Source: CAIZGX01 sp044354975
GTDB taxonomy: Bacteria; Bacteroidota; Bacteroidia; Flavobacteriales_D; Sanyastnellaceae
Assembly: GCA_044354975.1 (NCBI GenBank)
Contig: JBIKZA010000051.1
Location: 1 to 18,237, forward strand
DNA length: 18,237 nt
Direction: 5' to 3'
The translations under genes and the position numbers were made by a program. The notes beneath the pieces are model-generated. The model searched no databases, was not told where the DNA came from, and saw nothing but the letters and a program-made list of their open reading frames with translations. The first letter of the stretch is position 1; each line of letters begins with the position of its first letter. Below, piece by piece: positions 5,903 to 13,808 of the stretch.

Positions 5903-8005
5903 ATGTCACGCGACCTTTTATATACAAGAAATATTGGAATTGCTGCCCACATTGATGCGGGTAAGACAACGACTACTGAGCGTATCCTATATTATGCTGG
6001 TGTAAATCACAAGATAGGAGAAGTTCACGATGGTGCGGCTACAATGGATTGGATGGCGCAAGAGCAGGAGCGTGGTATAACCATTACTTCAGCAGCTACT
6101 ACAGTTGATTGGATGTACCGCAACCAGTCTTATCACATTAATATCATCGATACTCCTGGTCACGTTGACTTTACCGTTGAGGTAAATCGTTCATTGCGTG
6201 TATTAGATGGATTGGTGTTTTTGTTTTCTGCGGTAGATGGAGTAGAACCTCAGTCAGAAACTAACTGGCGTTTGGCTAACAATTACAATGTTGCTCGTAT
6301 CGGTTTCGTTAACAAAATGGACCGTCAAGGCGCTGACTTCTTAAACGTGGTTAAGCAAGTTAGAGAGATGTTGGGAAGTAATGCAGTTCCATTGCAATTA
6401 CCTATCGGTGCTGAAGATGATTTCACTGGTGTTGTTGATTTGATCAACTTCCGTGGAATGGTTTGGAACGAGCATGACAAAGGAATGACTTACCAAGAGG
6501 TAGAAATTCCAGCGGACATGATGGATGAGGCTTTAGAATATCGCGAGAAACTTCTAGAAGCAGTAGCAGATTATGATGAGTCTTTGATGGAGAAATTCTT
6601 CGAAGATCCAAACAGTATTACAGAGCGTGAAATTCTTGACGCACTTCGTAAGGCTGTTATTGACATGAAAATTGTTCCAATGGTTTGTGGTTCTTCTTTC
6701 AAGAACAAAGGAGTTCAAACCATGTTGGATTTGGTAATGGAATTAATGCCATCACCTTTAGATAAGGAAAGTATTACAGGTACTCACCCTGATACTGGAG
6801 AAGAGCTTACCCGCCGTCCATCTCTAGATGAGCCGTTCGCAGGTTTAGCTTTCAAAATTGCAACTGACCCATTCGTAGGACGCTTAGCATTTACTCGCGC
6901 TTACAGTGGAAAATTAGATGCAGGTTCTTATATATTGAATGCACGTAGCGGAAACAAAGAGCGTATCTCACGTATCTTCCAAATGCACGCCAACAAGCAG
7001 AATCCAATTGATGTTTTAGGTGCTGGAGATATTGGAGCAGTAGTAGGATTTAAGGATATCAAAACTGGAGATACGTTGTGTGATGAAAAGCACCCAATCG
7101 TTCTTGAGTCAATGGTATTCCCTGAGCCAGTAATTGGTTTAGCGATTGAGCCTAAGACACAAGCAGACAGTGATAAGTTAGGTATGGCTTTGGCGAAATT
7201 AGCTGAAGAGGATCCAACGTTCCGTGTTCGTACAGACGACGAGACTGGTCAAACAGTTATCTCGGGTATGGGTGAGTTACACTTGGAAATTATCATTGAT
7301 CGTCTTCGTCGTGAGTTTAAAGTTGAGTGTAACCAAGGTGCACCTCAAGTATCTTACAAAGAGGCTATCACATTTGCTTCAAATCACAGAGAAGTATTCA
7401 AAAAGCAATCAGGTGGTCGTGGTAAGTTCGCAGATATTGTTATCAATATCGGACCGAACGACGATGCAGAGAAAACAGGATTGGTTTTCGTAAATAACAT
7501 TAAAGGTGGTAACATTCCTCGTGAATTTATCCCTTCTATTGAAAAAGGATTTAAGGAAGCAATGATTAACGGTGTATTGGCCGGTTACAACATCGACACA
7601 ATGAGAGTTGAGTTGAATGACGGATCTTTTCACGCAGTTGACTCGGATGCACTTTCATTTGAATTGTGCGCTAAGATGGCATTCCGCGAAGCAGCACCGA
7701 AATGTAAGCCTATCATCCTTGAGCCGATCATGAAACTTGAAATCGTTACTCCATCTGAAAACATGGGTGATGTAATTGGTGACTTGAACAAGCGTCGTGG
7801 TATGATCGAAGGAACAAGCGAGCGTAGCGGAGCAACGGTAATCAGTGGTAAAGTGCCTCTTTCTGAGATGTTCGGATATGTAACTGACTTACGTACCATC
7901 ACTTCAGGACGTGCAACTTCTTCAATGGAATTCAACAATTACGCTCCAGCTCCGAACAACGTAGCTGAAGTAGTAATCGCAAAAGCAAAAGGCAAAAACG
8001 CATAA
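5903..8005 (+). CDS. fusA: Elongation factor G
   Basis: The GTPase that drives translocation of tRNA and mRNA and, with RRF, ribosome recycling. The 700 aa product has all G-domain motifs: AHIDAGKT (15-22), switch I with RGITI (57-61), DTPGHVDF (83-90), NKMD (137-140) and GSSFKN (263-268). Domain II, the EF-G-specific insert in the G domain, domain IV with HAVDSDALSFE and the domain V end LSEMFGYVTDLRTITSGRA are all present. As the copy in the str array it should be the main housekeeping EF-G; Bacteroidota often have a second, divergent EF-G elsewhere. The gap to rpsJ is only 14 bases, and the tuf gene that follows fusA in many bacteria is absent. Confidence 0.99.
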   Translation: MSRDLLYTRNIGIAAHIDAGKTTTTERILYYAGVNHKIGEVHDGAATMDWMAQEQERGITITSAATTVDWMYRNQSYHINIIDTPGHVDFTVEVNRSLRVLDGLVFLFSAVDGVEPQSETNWRLANNYNVARIGFVNKMDRQGADFLNVVKQVREMLGSNAVPLQLPIGAEDDFTGVVDLINFRGMVWNEHDKGMTYQEVEIPADMMDEALEYREKLLEAVADYDESLMEKFFEDPNSITEREILDALRKAVIDMKIVPMVCGSSFKNKGVQTMLDLVMELMPSPLDKESITGTHPDTGEELTRRPSLDEPFAGLAFKIATDPFVGRLAFTRAYSGKLDAGSYILNARSGNKERISRIFQMHANKQNPIDVLGAGDIGAVVGFKDIKTGDTLCDEKHPIVLESMVFPEPVIGLAIEPKTQADSDKLGMALAKLAEEDPTFRVRTDDETGQTVISGMGELHLEIIIDRLRREFKVECNQGAPQVSYKEAITFASNHREVFKKQSGGRGKFADIVINIGPNDDAEKTGLVFVNNIKGGNIPREFIPSIEKGFKEAMINGVLAGYNIDTMRVELNDGSFHAVDSDALSFELCAKMAFREAAPKCKPIILEPIMKLEIVTPSENMGDVIGDLNKRRGMIEGTSERSGATVISGKVPLSEMFGYVTDLRTITSGRATSSMEFNNYAPAPNNVAEVVIAKAKGKNA

Positions 8006-8019
8006 TATATAGAACCTAC

Positions 8020-8325
8020 ATGGCTCAAAAGATTAGAATTAAATTAAAGTCCTACGATCACAACTTAGTAGATAAGTCTGCTGAGAAAATTGTGAAGACT
8101 GTGAAGTCGACCGGGGCTGTTGTAAACGGACCAATTCCGTTGCCAACACACAAGCGCATTTACACAGTGCTTCGTTCACCGCACGTGAACAAGAAAGCGC
8201 GTGAGCAGTTCGAATTGAATTCGTACAAGCGTTTGTTAGACATTTACAGCTCTTCATCGAAGACTGTAGATGCATTGATGAAGCTAGAATTACCTAGCGG
8301 AGTGGAAGTAGAAATCAAAGTTTAA
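8020..8325 (+). CDS. rpsJ: 30S ribosomal protein S10 (NusE)
   Basis: S10 is a 30S head protein and, as NusE, a partner of NusB and NusG in transcription antitermination and transcription-translation coupling. The 101 aa product has IRIKLKSYDHNLVDKSAEKI (5-24) and the hallmark loop GPIPLPTHKRIYTVLRSPHV (37-56), followed by REQFELNSYKRLLDI. In E. coli this gene opens the S10 operon behind a long L4-regulated leader; here it sits 14 bases after fusA, so it has no separate leader and is probably read from the rpsL promoter. Confidence 0.99.
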   Translation: MAQKIRIKLKSYDHNLVDKSAEKIVKTVKSTGAVVNGPIPLPTHKRIYTVLRSPHVNKKAREQFELNSYKRLLDIYSSSSKTVDALMKLELPSGVEVEIKV

Positions 8326-8344
8326 CAATTAAATACACAGACAC

Positions 8345-8965
8345 ATGCCAGGCATAATTGGTAAAAAAATCGGTATGACTAGCGTCTACAGTGCCGCTGG
8401 GAAAAATATCCCATGCACAGTGATAGAAGCTGGTCCATGTGTAGTGACCCAAGTAAGAACCTTGGAAAAGGATGGCTATACCGCTGTTCAGCTAGCATAC
8501 GGCGAAAAGAAGGAGAAAAACACTTCTAAGCCAATGCAAGGTCACTTCAAAAAAGCTGGAACGACTCCAAAGCGATTTATCGCTGAGTTCCATGACTTCT
8601 CAACAGAAATGAATTTAGGTGATGTTGTAACAATCACTGAGTTATTCACCGAAGGGGAGAACGTAGATATAATCGGCACTTCAAAAGGAAAAGGATTCCA
8701 AGGTGTTGTAAAACGTCACGGTTTCAGTGGAGTAGGAGAAAGCACTCACGGTCAACACAACCGTCTACGTGCACCAGGATCGTTAGGAGCGTCGTCTGAC
8801 CCATCACGTGTATTCAAGGGAATGCGCATGGCAGGTCGAACAGGTGGAAACCAACGCACACTGCAAAACTTAGAGGTTTTAAAGGTATTGGCAGATGAGA
8901 ATTTGATTCTTGTTAAAGGCGCAATCCCAGGCTACAATGGTTCAACCGTCTATATCATTAAGTAA
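8345..8965 (+). CDS. rplC: 50S ribosomal protein L3
   Basis: L3 is an early 50S assembly protein whose loop reaches the peptidyl-transferase centre. The 206 aa product starts MPGIIGKKIGMTSVY and has the signature region TSKGKGFQGVVKRHGFSG (112-129), then GQHNRLRAPGSLGASSDPSR (136-155) and VFKGMRMAGRTGG (156-168). The glutamine that is methylated by PrmB in E. coli L3 (Gln150) is replaced here within GASSDP, as in other Bacteroidota L3 sequences I recall. The stop codon is one base before the rplD ATG (TAATATG), suggesting coupled translation. Confidence 0.98.
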   Translation: MPGIIGKKIGMTSVYSAAGKNIPCTVIEAGPCVVTQVRTLEKDGYTAVQLAYGEKKEKNTSKPMQGHFKKAGTTPKRFIAEFHDFSTEMNLGDVVTITELFTEGENVDIIGTSKGKGFQGVVKRHGFSGVGESTHGQHNRLRAPGSLGASSDPSRVFKGMRMAGRTGGNQRTLQNLEVLKVLADENLILVKGAIPGYNGSTVYIIK

Positions 8966-8966
8966 T

Positions 8967-9596
8967 ATGAAACTGGATATATTCAACATACAAGGTCAAA
9001 AGACGGGAAGCTCCGTTGAACTTGACGCAGAAGTATTCGGAATCGAACCGAATGATCACGCGATTTACTTAGACGTAAAACGTTATCTAGCTGCTCAGCG
9101 CACTGGAACGCACAAGACTAAGCACAGAGGTGAGATTCACGGTTCTACGAAGAAATTACACAAGCAAAAAGGTACTGGTGGTGCTCGTAAGGGTAGTGCA
9201 AAGAATCCGTTGTTCCGTCAAGGAGGTAGCGTATTCGGACCACGTCCAAGAGCATACGATATCAAAGTGAACAGAAGCACAACTCGTTTGGCTCGCGCTT
9301 CAGCTTTAAGCTACAAGGCAAAGGAAAACGGAATTATGTTGGTTGATGCTTTATCTTTTGATAAACCAAAGACAAGTGAATTTTTGAATGTATTAAAGAA
9401 TCTTTCTTTAAACAGTCGTAAATCTCTTATCCTTATCCCGGAAAGAAACGATAGCCTTTATTTGAGCTCACGTAACATTCAGGGCGCTAACGTGCAAATC
9501 GCTAGCATGGTGAATACATATGACATTATGAGCAGCCATCAAATTGTTTTCGTAGGCAACGCACACGAAATGGTAACTAACATTCTTAAAAAATAA
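8967..9596 (+). CDS. rplD: 50S ribosomal protein L4
   Basis: L4 lines the peptide exit tunnel with its extended loop; in gammaproteobacteria it also represses its own operon. The start chosen at 8967 gives MKLDIFNIQGQKTGS and 209 aa, the normal length; the reading frame is open further upstream inside rplC, but that part is not L4-like. The tunnel loop is visible as TKKLHKQKGTGGARKGSAKN (61-80) and GGSVFGPRPRAYD (86-98), with the macrolide-relevant KGTGGAR segment intact. One base separates it from the rplC stop and five bases from rplW. Confidence 0.98.
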   Translation: MKLDIFNIQGQKTGSSVELDAEVFGIEPNDHAIYLDVKRYLAAQRTGTHKTKHRGEIHGSTKKLHKQKGTGGARKGSAKNPLFRQGGSVFGPRPRAYDIKVNRSTTRLARASALSYKAKENGIMLVDALSFDKPKTSEFLNVLKNLSLNSRKSLILIPERNDSLYLSSRNIQGANVQIASMVNTYDIMSSHQIVFVGNAHEMVTNILKK

Positions 9597-9601
9597 CTGT
9601 C

Positions 9602-9895
9602 ATGAGCGAAATACTTATTCGACCATTGGTTACGGAGAAAATGACCGGAATCCAAGAAAAACAGGGCAAGTACGGCTTCGTGGTAGCACTGACCGCTAAC
9701 AAGATTGAAATCAAAAAAGCGATCGAGAAAAACTACGGTGTGACAGTTATGCAAATCAACACCCTTCGTTACGACGGAAAAACAAAATACCGTAACACGA
9801 AGGCAGGAGTTGTTTCAGGAAGAAGCGCAAGCTACAAGAAGGCTATCGTGAAGTTGGCGGCTGGTGAGACAATTGATTTTTATTCTAACATCTAA
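9602..9895 (+). CDS. rplW: 50S ribosomal protein L23
   Basis: L23 sits at the tunnel exit and is the docking site for trigger factor and SRP. The 97 aa product begins MSEILIRPLVTEKM, with the conserved RPLVTEK motif, and continues with GKYGFVVALTANKIEIKKAI and YGVTVMQINTLRY, then the basic extended loop GKTKYRNTKAGVVSGR. The acidic EK residues (about 18-19) lie in the region where E. coli Glu18 contacts trigger factor, but exact equivalence is not certain. It is five bases after rplD and eleven before rplB. Confidence 0.97.
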   Translation: MSEILIRPLVTEKMTGIQEKQGKYGFVVALTANKIEIKKAIEKNYGVTVMQINTLRYDGKTKYRNTKAGVVSGRSASYKKAIVKLAAGETIDFYSNI

Positions 9896-9906
9896 CAGAA
9901 GAGGAA

Positions 9907-10731
9907 ATGGGCATTAAGAAATTAAATCCGGTAACTCCAGGTACTCGCTTCAAAGTGGCCTCCACTTTCGAAGAGTTGACGACCGACCGTCCATACAAGC
10001 CTTTAGTGGTAACATTAAAGAAGACTGGTGGACGTAACAACCAAGGAAAGCGCACCATGCGCATGATTGGTGGTGGTCACAAACGTAACTACCGTCTTAT
10101 CGACTTCAAAAGAGACAAGCACGGTATCGAGTGTACTGTAATGACAATCGAATACGATCCAAACCGTTCAGCACGTATTGCACTGGTGGAATACGCTGAT
10201 GGAGAAAAGCGCTACATCATTTCACCTGCGGGTTTAACGGTTGGTATGAAGCTTTCAAGCGGAACAGGAAGCGCACCCGAAATGGGAAATGCAATGACAT
10301 TGAGTGAAATTCCTTTGGGAACAGTAATTCACAACATAGAATTGCGTCCAGGTAAAGGTGGGTCAATGGCGAGAAGCGCTGGTTCATACGCACAATTAAG
10401 TGCTCGTGACGGTGAGTATGCTATCATCACTCTTCCTTCAGGTGAAACACGTAAGATTTTAGCGAAATGTATTGCTACGATTGGAACTGTTTCAAACGGA
10501 GAGCACAACTTGACTCGCTCAGGTAAGGCAGGAAGAAGCCGTTGGTTAGGTCGTCGTCCACGTGTTCGTGGTGTGGCAATGAATCCTGTGGATCACCCAA
10601 TGGGTGGAGGTGAAGGACGTCAGTCTGGAGGTATCCCAAGATCACGCAAAGGAACGCCTGCTAAAGGATTAAAGACGCGCAAAAGCAAGAAGCCGTCAAG
10701 TAAATTTATCATTGAACGTAGAAAGAAATAA
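9907..10731 (+). CDS. rplB: 50S ribosomal protein L2
   Basis: L2 is essential for subunit association and peptidyl-transferase activity. The 274 aa product starts MGIKKLNPVTPGTRFKV and has KKTGGRNNQGKRTMR, the OB-like core with GGGHKRNYRLIDFKRD, and the C-terminal signature AMNPVDHPMGGGEGR (224-238). His230, equivalent to the functionally important E. coli His229 (mature numbering), is retained; the second histidine of the E. coli HPH is Met232, typical of Bacteroidota. Residue 243 is Ile in GGIPRSRKG where His is usual in relatives. An AGAGGAA run before the ATG (9899-9905) is one of the few Shine-Dalgarno-like stretches in the array. Confidence 0.99.
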   Translation: MGIKKLNPVTPGTRFKVASTFEELTTDRPYKPLVVTLKKTGGRNNQGKRTMRMIGGGHKRNYRLIDFKRDKHGIECTVMTIEYDPNRSARIALVEYADGEKRYIISPAGLTVGMKLSSGTGSAPEMGNAMTLSEIPLGTVIHNIELRPGKGGSMARSAGSYAQLSARDGEYAIITLPSGETRKILAKCIATIGTVSNGEHNLTRSGKAGRSRWLGRRPRVRGVAMNPVDHPMGGGEGRQSGGIPRSRKGTPAKGLKTRKSKKPSSKFIIERRKK

Positions 10732-10738
10732 TTGAGAA

Positions 10739-11005
10739 ATGGCTAGGTCACTAAAAAAACCACCTTTTGTACACTACAAGCTTCAAATGCGCGTAGACGA
10801 TGCCCAAGAAAACGCGAAAAAAGGCGTTATCAAAACATGGAGCCGTGCTTCAACCATCACACCCCAGTTTGTTGGTTTGACGTTTGCAGTGCACAATGGT
10901 AAGCAATTCATTCCTGTATATGTTACAGAGAACATGGTTGGACACAAACTAGGAGAGTTTTCTCCAACACGCACCTTCCGTGGACACGGTGGAAATAGAA
11001 AATAA
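10739..11005 (+). CDS. rpsS: 30S ribosomal protein S19
   Basis: S19 is a 30S head protein paired with S13 near the A-site finger bridge. The 88 aa product begins MARSLKKPPFV and carries IKTWSRASTITPQFVG (31-46) and the strongly conserved C-terminal stretch YVTENMVGHKLGEFSPTRTF (61-80) ending RGHGGNRK. Length is normal. It follows rplB by seven bases; the 29-base gap to rplV is the largest in the whole array. Confidence 0.98.
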   Translation: MARSLKKPPFVHYKLQMRVDDAQENAKKGVIKTWSRASTITPQFVGLTFAVHNGKQFIPVYVTENMVGHKLGEFSPTRTFRGHGGNRK

Positions 11006-11034
11006 CGAACAATCCCGATAAACACAACAAAACT

Positions 11035-11427
11035 ATGGGAGCTCGCAAAAGAGAAATGGCCAATGCGATAAAAGAGCAGATGAAAAAAACTGCCATCGCT
11101 AAATTGAATGATCATCCGACATCACCGCGTAAAATGCGATTGGTTGCAGACATTATTCGTGGAAAAGAAGTAGGTGCTGCTTTAAATATTTTAAAGTTCA
11201 CTCGCACAGTAAGTGCAATGCCTTTGGAAAAACTTTTACGCTCTGCTATCGCAAACTGGCAGGCTAAAAATGAAGGAAGCGATATTGTTGAATCAAATGT
11301 AATTGTGAAAGAAATTCGTGTAGACGTTTCTCGCACTTTGAAAAGAATCAGCCCAGCTCCTCAGGGTAGAGCTCACCGCATACGTAAGCGAAGCAACCAC
11401 GTGACAATCATTCTCGATAAAAAATAA
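11035..11427 (+). CDS. rplV: 50S ribosomal protein L22
   Basis: L22 spans the 50S subunit and its beta-hairpin forms part of the exit-tunnel constriction. The 130 aa product is about 20 residues longer than E. coli L22 because of a basic N-terminal extension (about 1-22, MGARKREMANAIKEQ), a form I recall from other Bacteroidota; a start at Met8 (11056) is possible but less likely. The core has HPTSPRKMRLVADIIRGK (27-44), and the tunnel hairpin is TLKRISPAPQGRAHRIRKRS (101-120), where macrolide-resistance changes occur; it looks wild-type. It is 18 bases before rpsC. Confidence 0.97.
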   Translation: MGARKREMANAIKEQMKKTAIAKLNDHPTSPRKMRLVADIIRGKEVGAALNILKFTRTVSAMPLEKLLRSAIANWQAKNEGSDIVESNVIVKEIRVDVSRTLKRISPAPQGRAHRIRKRSNHVTIILDKK

Positions 11428-11445
11428 TTAAAAGAGACAAAAGAA

Positions 11446-12171
11446 ATGGGACAAAAGTGTAATCCAATAGGCCTCCGTTTAGGTTTCATCAAAGGATGGG
11501 ACAGCAATTGGTTTGGTGGAAAAAGCTACGGAGAGAAAATCGTTGAAGACGATAAAATCCGCAAATACTTGATGGCGCGTTTGAAGAAAGCGTCTGTATC
11601 GAAAATTATTATCGAGCGAACGCTTAAGTTAGTAACGGTTACTATCAACACAGCTCGTCCAGGTGTAATCATCGGAAAACAAGGTTCTGAAGTAGATAAG
11701 TTGAAAGAAGAATTGAAAAAGCTTACTGGAAAGGACGCCCAAATCAACATCTTTGAAATCAAACGTCCAGAAATCGATGCTCGTTTAGTAGCTGAAGGTA
11801 TCTGTCGTCAGATTGAGGGACGTATCTCTTACAGAAGAGCAACCAAAATGGCTATCAGTTCAGCAATGAAGTTGGGTGCAGAAGGTATCAAAGTAACAAT
11901 CTCTGGTCGTGTAAACGGTGCTGAGATTGCGAGAAGCGAAACCTACAAAGAAGGACGTACTCCTTTGCATACACTTCGCGCAGATATCGATTACCATAAT
12001 GCAGAAGCTCACACTAGCTACGGTCGTATTGGTTTGAAAGTGTGGATTTGTCGTGGTGAAGTTTTCGGAAAGCGTGATCTTTCTCCAAACTTCGGACAAG
12101 CTGCTCAACAACAAAAGCGCCCAGCTAACGCCGGTGGTGGTGGAAACGATCGCCGCGGAGGAAGAAGATAA
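11446..12171 (+). CDS. rpsC: 30S ribosomal protein S3
   Basis: S3 lines the mRNA entry channel and contributes to ribosomal helicase activity. The 241 aa product starts MGQKCNPIGLRLGFIKGW, contains a type II KH domain with the GxxG loop in PGVIIGKQGSEV (72-83), and the C-terminal S3 domain with RAEGICRQIEGR-like and MKLGAEGIKVTISGRVNGAE stretches. It ends in a glycine-rich basic tail (about 219-241, QQKRPANAGGGGNDRRGGRR) that is variable between species. The product is somewhat longer than E. coli S3 (233 aa), mainly through this tail. Confidence 0.98.
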   Translation: MGQKCNPIGLRLGFIKGWDSNWFGGKSYGEKIVEDDKIRKYLMARLKKASVSKIIIERTLKLVTVTINTARPGVIIGKQGSEVDKLKEELKKLTGKDAQINIFEIKRPEIDARLVAEGICRQIEGRISYRRATKMAISSAMKLGAEGIKVTISGRVNGAEIARSETYKEGRTPLHTLRADIDYHNAEAHTSYGRIGLKVWICRGEVFGKRDLSPNFGQAAQQQKRPANAGGGGNDRRGGRR

Positions 12172-12189
12172 TATTAAAACATTACGATT

Positions 12190-12609
12190 ATGTTACAGCC
12201 CAAAAGGACCAAATATAGAAAGCAGCAGAAAGGCAAGATCAAAGGAATTGCCTACAGAGGATCACAATTGGCTTTCGGTAGCTTTGCTATCAAAACCATG
12301 GATGAGGGATTCATCACATCACGTCAACTAGAAGCGGCACGTGTCGCTTTGACACGTTTCATGAAGCGTGAGGGTAAGGTGTGGATCCGTATTTTTCCAG
12401 ATAAGCCTATCACAGCCAAGCCAGCCGAGGTACGTATGGGTAAAGGTAAAGGAGCTCCAGACCATTGGGTAGCAGTAGTTAAACCGGGTAGAATCCTTTT
12501 CGAAGCAGAAGGAGTTTCTTTGGAAACCGCACAAGAGGCCCTAAGATTGGCGGCACAAAAATTACCTTGCCGCACTAAATTTATTGTTCGTCCAGATTAT
12601 ACCGAATAA
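12190..12609 (+). CDS. rplP: 50S ribosomal protein L16
   Basis: L16 assembles late into the 50S subunit and helps place the A-site tRNA. The 139 aa product begins MLQPKRTKYRKQQKGK and has GSQLAFGSFAIKTMDEGFIT (24-43), then IRIFPDKPITAKPAEVRMGK and GKGAPDHWVAVVKPGRILFE, the typical signatures. Length is normal. The ATG has no Shine-Dalgarno-like stretch; the gap is 18 bases from rpsC and only four bases to rpmC. Confidence 0.98.
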   Translation: MLQPKRTKYRKQQKGKIKGIAYRGSQLAFGSFAIKTMDEGFITSRQLEAARVALTRFMKREGKVWIRIFPDKPITAKPAEVRMGKGKGAPDHWVAVVKPGRILFEAEGVSLETAQEALRLAAQKLPCRTKFIVRPDYTE

Positions 12610-12613
12610 GAAC

Positions 12614-12808
12614 ATGAAAGCATCAGACTACAGAAACATGACCATTGAAGACTTAAATGCTCAAGTCATGGAGAAAAAAGCAGAACTTGCGAAAATGTCG
12701 TTTAACCACACAGTAGCAGGAACAGAAAACCCAATGGTTTTGCGTGGGAAACGCCGCGAAATTGCGCGAATTCACACGGTTATGAATGAAATGAAAAACA
12801 ACCGTTAA
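12614..12808 (+). CDS. rpmC: 50S ribosomal protein L29
   Basis: L29 is a small helical protein near the tunnel exit, beside L23. The start at 12614 gives 64 aa (MKASDYRNMTIEDLNAQV), the normal length; the frame remains open upstream into rplP, but those residues are not part of L29. Two long helices are predicted, with the conserved PMVLRGKRREIARIHTVM at about 40-57. It is four bases after rplP and thirteen before rpsQ, in the standard rplP-rpmC-rpsQ order. Confidence 0.96.
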   Translation: MKASDYRNMTIEDLNAQVMEKKAELAKMSFNHTVAGTENPMVLRGKRREIARIHTVMNEMKNNR

Positions 12809-12821
12809 CCCTACTCAAGCA

Positions 12822-13076
12822 ATGGAAAGGAATCTAAGAAAAGAAAGAACCGGTACTGTTACATCTAACAAGATGGACAAGAGCATCGTGGTTGCAGTTG
12901 AAATTAAAATCATGCACCCGAAGTACGGAAAATTTGTGAAGCAAACGAGGAAATTCATGGCTCACGATGAAACCGGAGAATGCGGAATAGGTGACGTGGT
13001 GAAAATCATGGAAACACGACCAATAAGTAAGCTTAAGCGCTGGAGAATGGTTGAGGTAATTGAAAAAGCGAAATAA
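12822..13076 (+). CDS. rpsQ: 30S ribosomal protein S17
   Basis: S17 is a primary 16S rRNA-binding protein with an OB fold. The 84 aa product starts MERNLRKERTGTVTSNKMDK and shows VVAVEIKIMHPKYGKFVKQT (23-42), AHDETGECGIGDVVKIMETR (48-67) and PISKLKRWRMVEV, all standard S17 features. Length is normal. It is 13 bases after rpmC and 21 bases before rplN, which in other bacteria begins the separate spc operon. Confidence 0.98.
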   Translation: MERNLRKERTGTVTSNKMDKSIVVAVEIKIMHPKYGKFVKQTRKFMAHDETGECGIGDVVKIMETRPISKLKRWRMVEVIEKAK

Positions 13077-13097
13077 TCGAATAAAGATTAGAAGGAT

Positions 13098-13466
13098 ATG
13101 ATACAGACCGAATCTAGATTAAAGGTTGCAGACAACAGCGGAGCAAAAGAAGTGCTCGTAATACGCGTGTTGGGTGGTACCCGCCGTCGATATGCATCAG
13201 TAGGTGACCAAGTTGTCGTTACTGTGAAAGATGCGATGCCTAGCGGCAATGTAAAAAAAGGTGTTGTTTCGAAAGCAGTTATTGTTCGTACGAAGAAAGA
13301 AGTTCGTCGCGCAGATGGTAGCTACATTCGTTTCGATGACAACGCAGTAGTGTTGTTGAATGCACAAGGTGAAATGAGAGGAACCCGTATTTTCGGCCCA
13401 GTGGCCCGTGAATTGCGCGAGAAAGACTACATGAAAATTGTTTCTTTAGCTCCTGAAGTACTATAA
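13098..13466 (+). CDS. rplN: 50S ribosomal protein L14
   Basis: L14 binds 23S rRNA at the subunit interface and is the target of the silencing factor RsfS. The 122 aa product is of invariant length, starting MIQTESRLKVADNSGAKEV with later LGGTRRRYASVGDQVVVTVK, RTKKEVRRADGSYIRFDDNA and GTRIFGPVARELR. In E. coli this gene starts the spc operon; here it follows rpsQ by only 21 bases with no promoter motif in the gap. AGAAGGA before the ATG (13090-13096) is one of the stronger Shine-Dalgarno-like runs in the array. Confidence 0.99.
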   Translation: MIQTESRLKVADNSGAKEVLVIRVLGGTRRRYASVGDQVVVTVKDAMPSGNVKKGVVSKAVIVRTKKEVRRADGSYIRFDDNAVVLLNAQGEMRGTRIFGPVARELREKDYMKIVSLAPEVL

Positions 13467-13487
13467 ACGAAGTAAATAGATAGCGAG

Positions 13488-13808
13488 ATGTTCAAGCGAC
13501 TCAAAATAAAAAAAGGCGATACAGTAGTGGTAACTACTGGTAATCACAAAGGTGAAAAAGGACTTGTGATTGTAGTAGATCGCGACAAAGACAGAGTTAC
13601 TGTTGAAGGGGTAAACATGATTTCCCGTCACCGTAAGCCCTCTGCTCAAAATCCTCAAGGCGGAATTGAAAAACGCGAAGCGGCCATGCACATTAGCAAC
13701 GTTATGTTAATTGATGCTGCTGGCAATGCAACACGTGTTGGAAAAGCCCGCAATGAAGAAGGAAAGTTAGTAAGAATCTCTAAAAAATCAGGGGAGGTTA
13801 TCAAATGA
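13488..13808 (+). CDS. rplX: 50S ribosomal protein L24
   Basis: L24 is an assembly-initiator protein bound to the 5' domain of 23S rRNA. The 106 aa product has a KOW motif near the N-terminus (KKGDTVVVTTGNHKGEKG, about 7-24), then VEGVNMISRHRKPSAQNPQG (38-57) and EAAMHISNVMLID (64-76). Length is normal. Its TGA stop overlaps the ATG of rplE (ATGA at 13805-13808), which couples the two translations. Confidence 0.98.
   Translation: MFKRLKIKKGDTVVVTTGNHKGEKGLVIVVDRDKDRVTVEGVNMISRHRKPSAQNPQGGIEKREAAMHISNVMLIDAAGNATRVGKARNEEGKLVRISKKSGEVIK

Noticed and set aside
8006..8019. Space for an S10-operon leader or a tuf gene between fusA and rpsJ
   Set aside because: Only 14 bases are present, too few for either.
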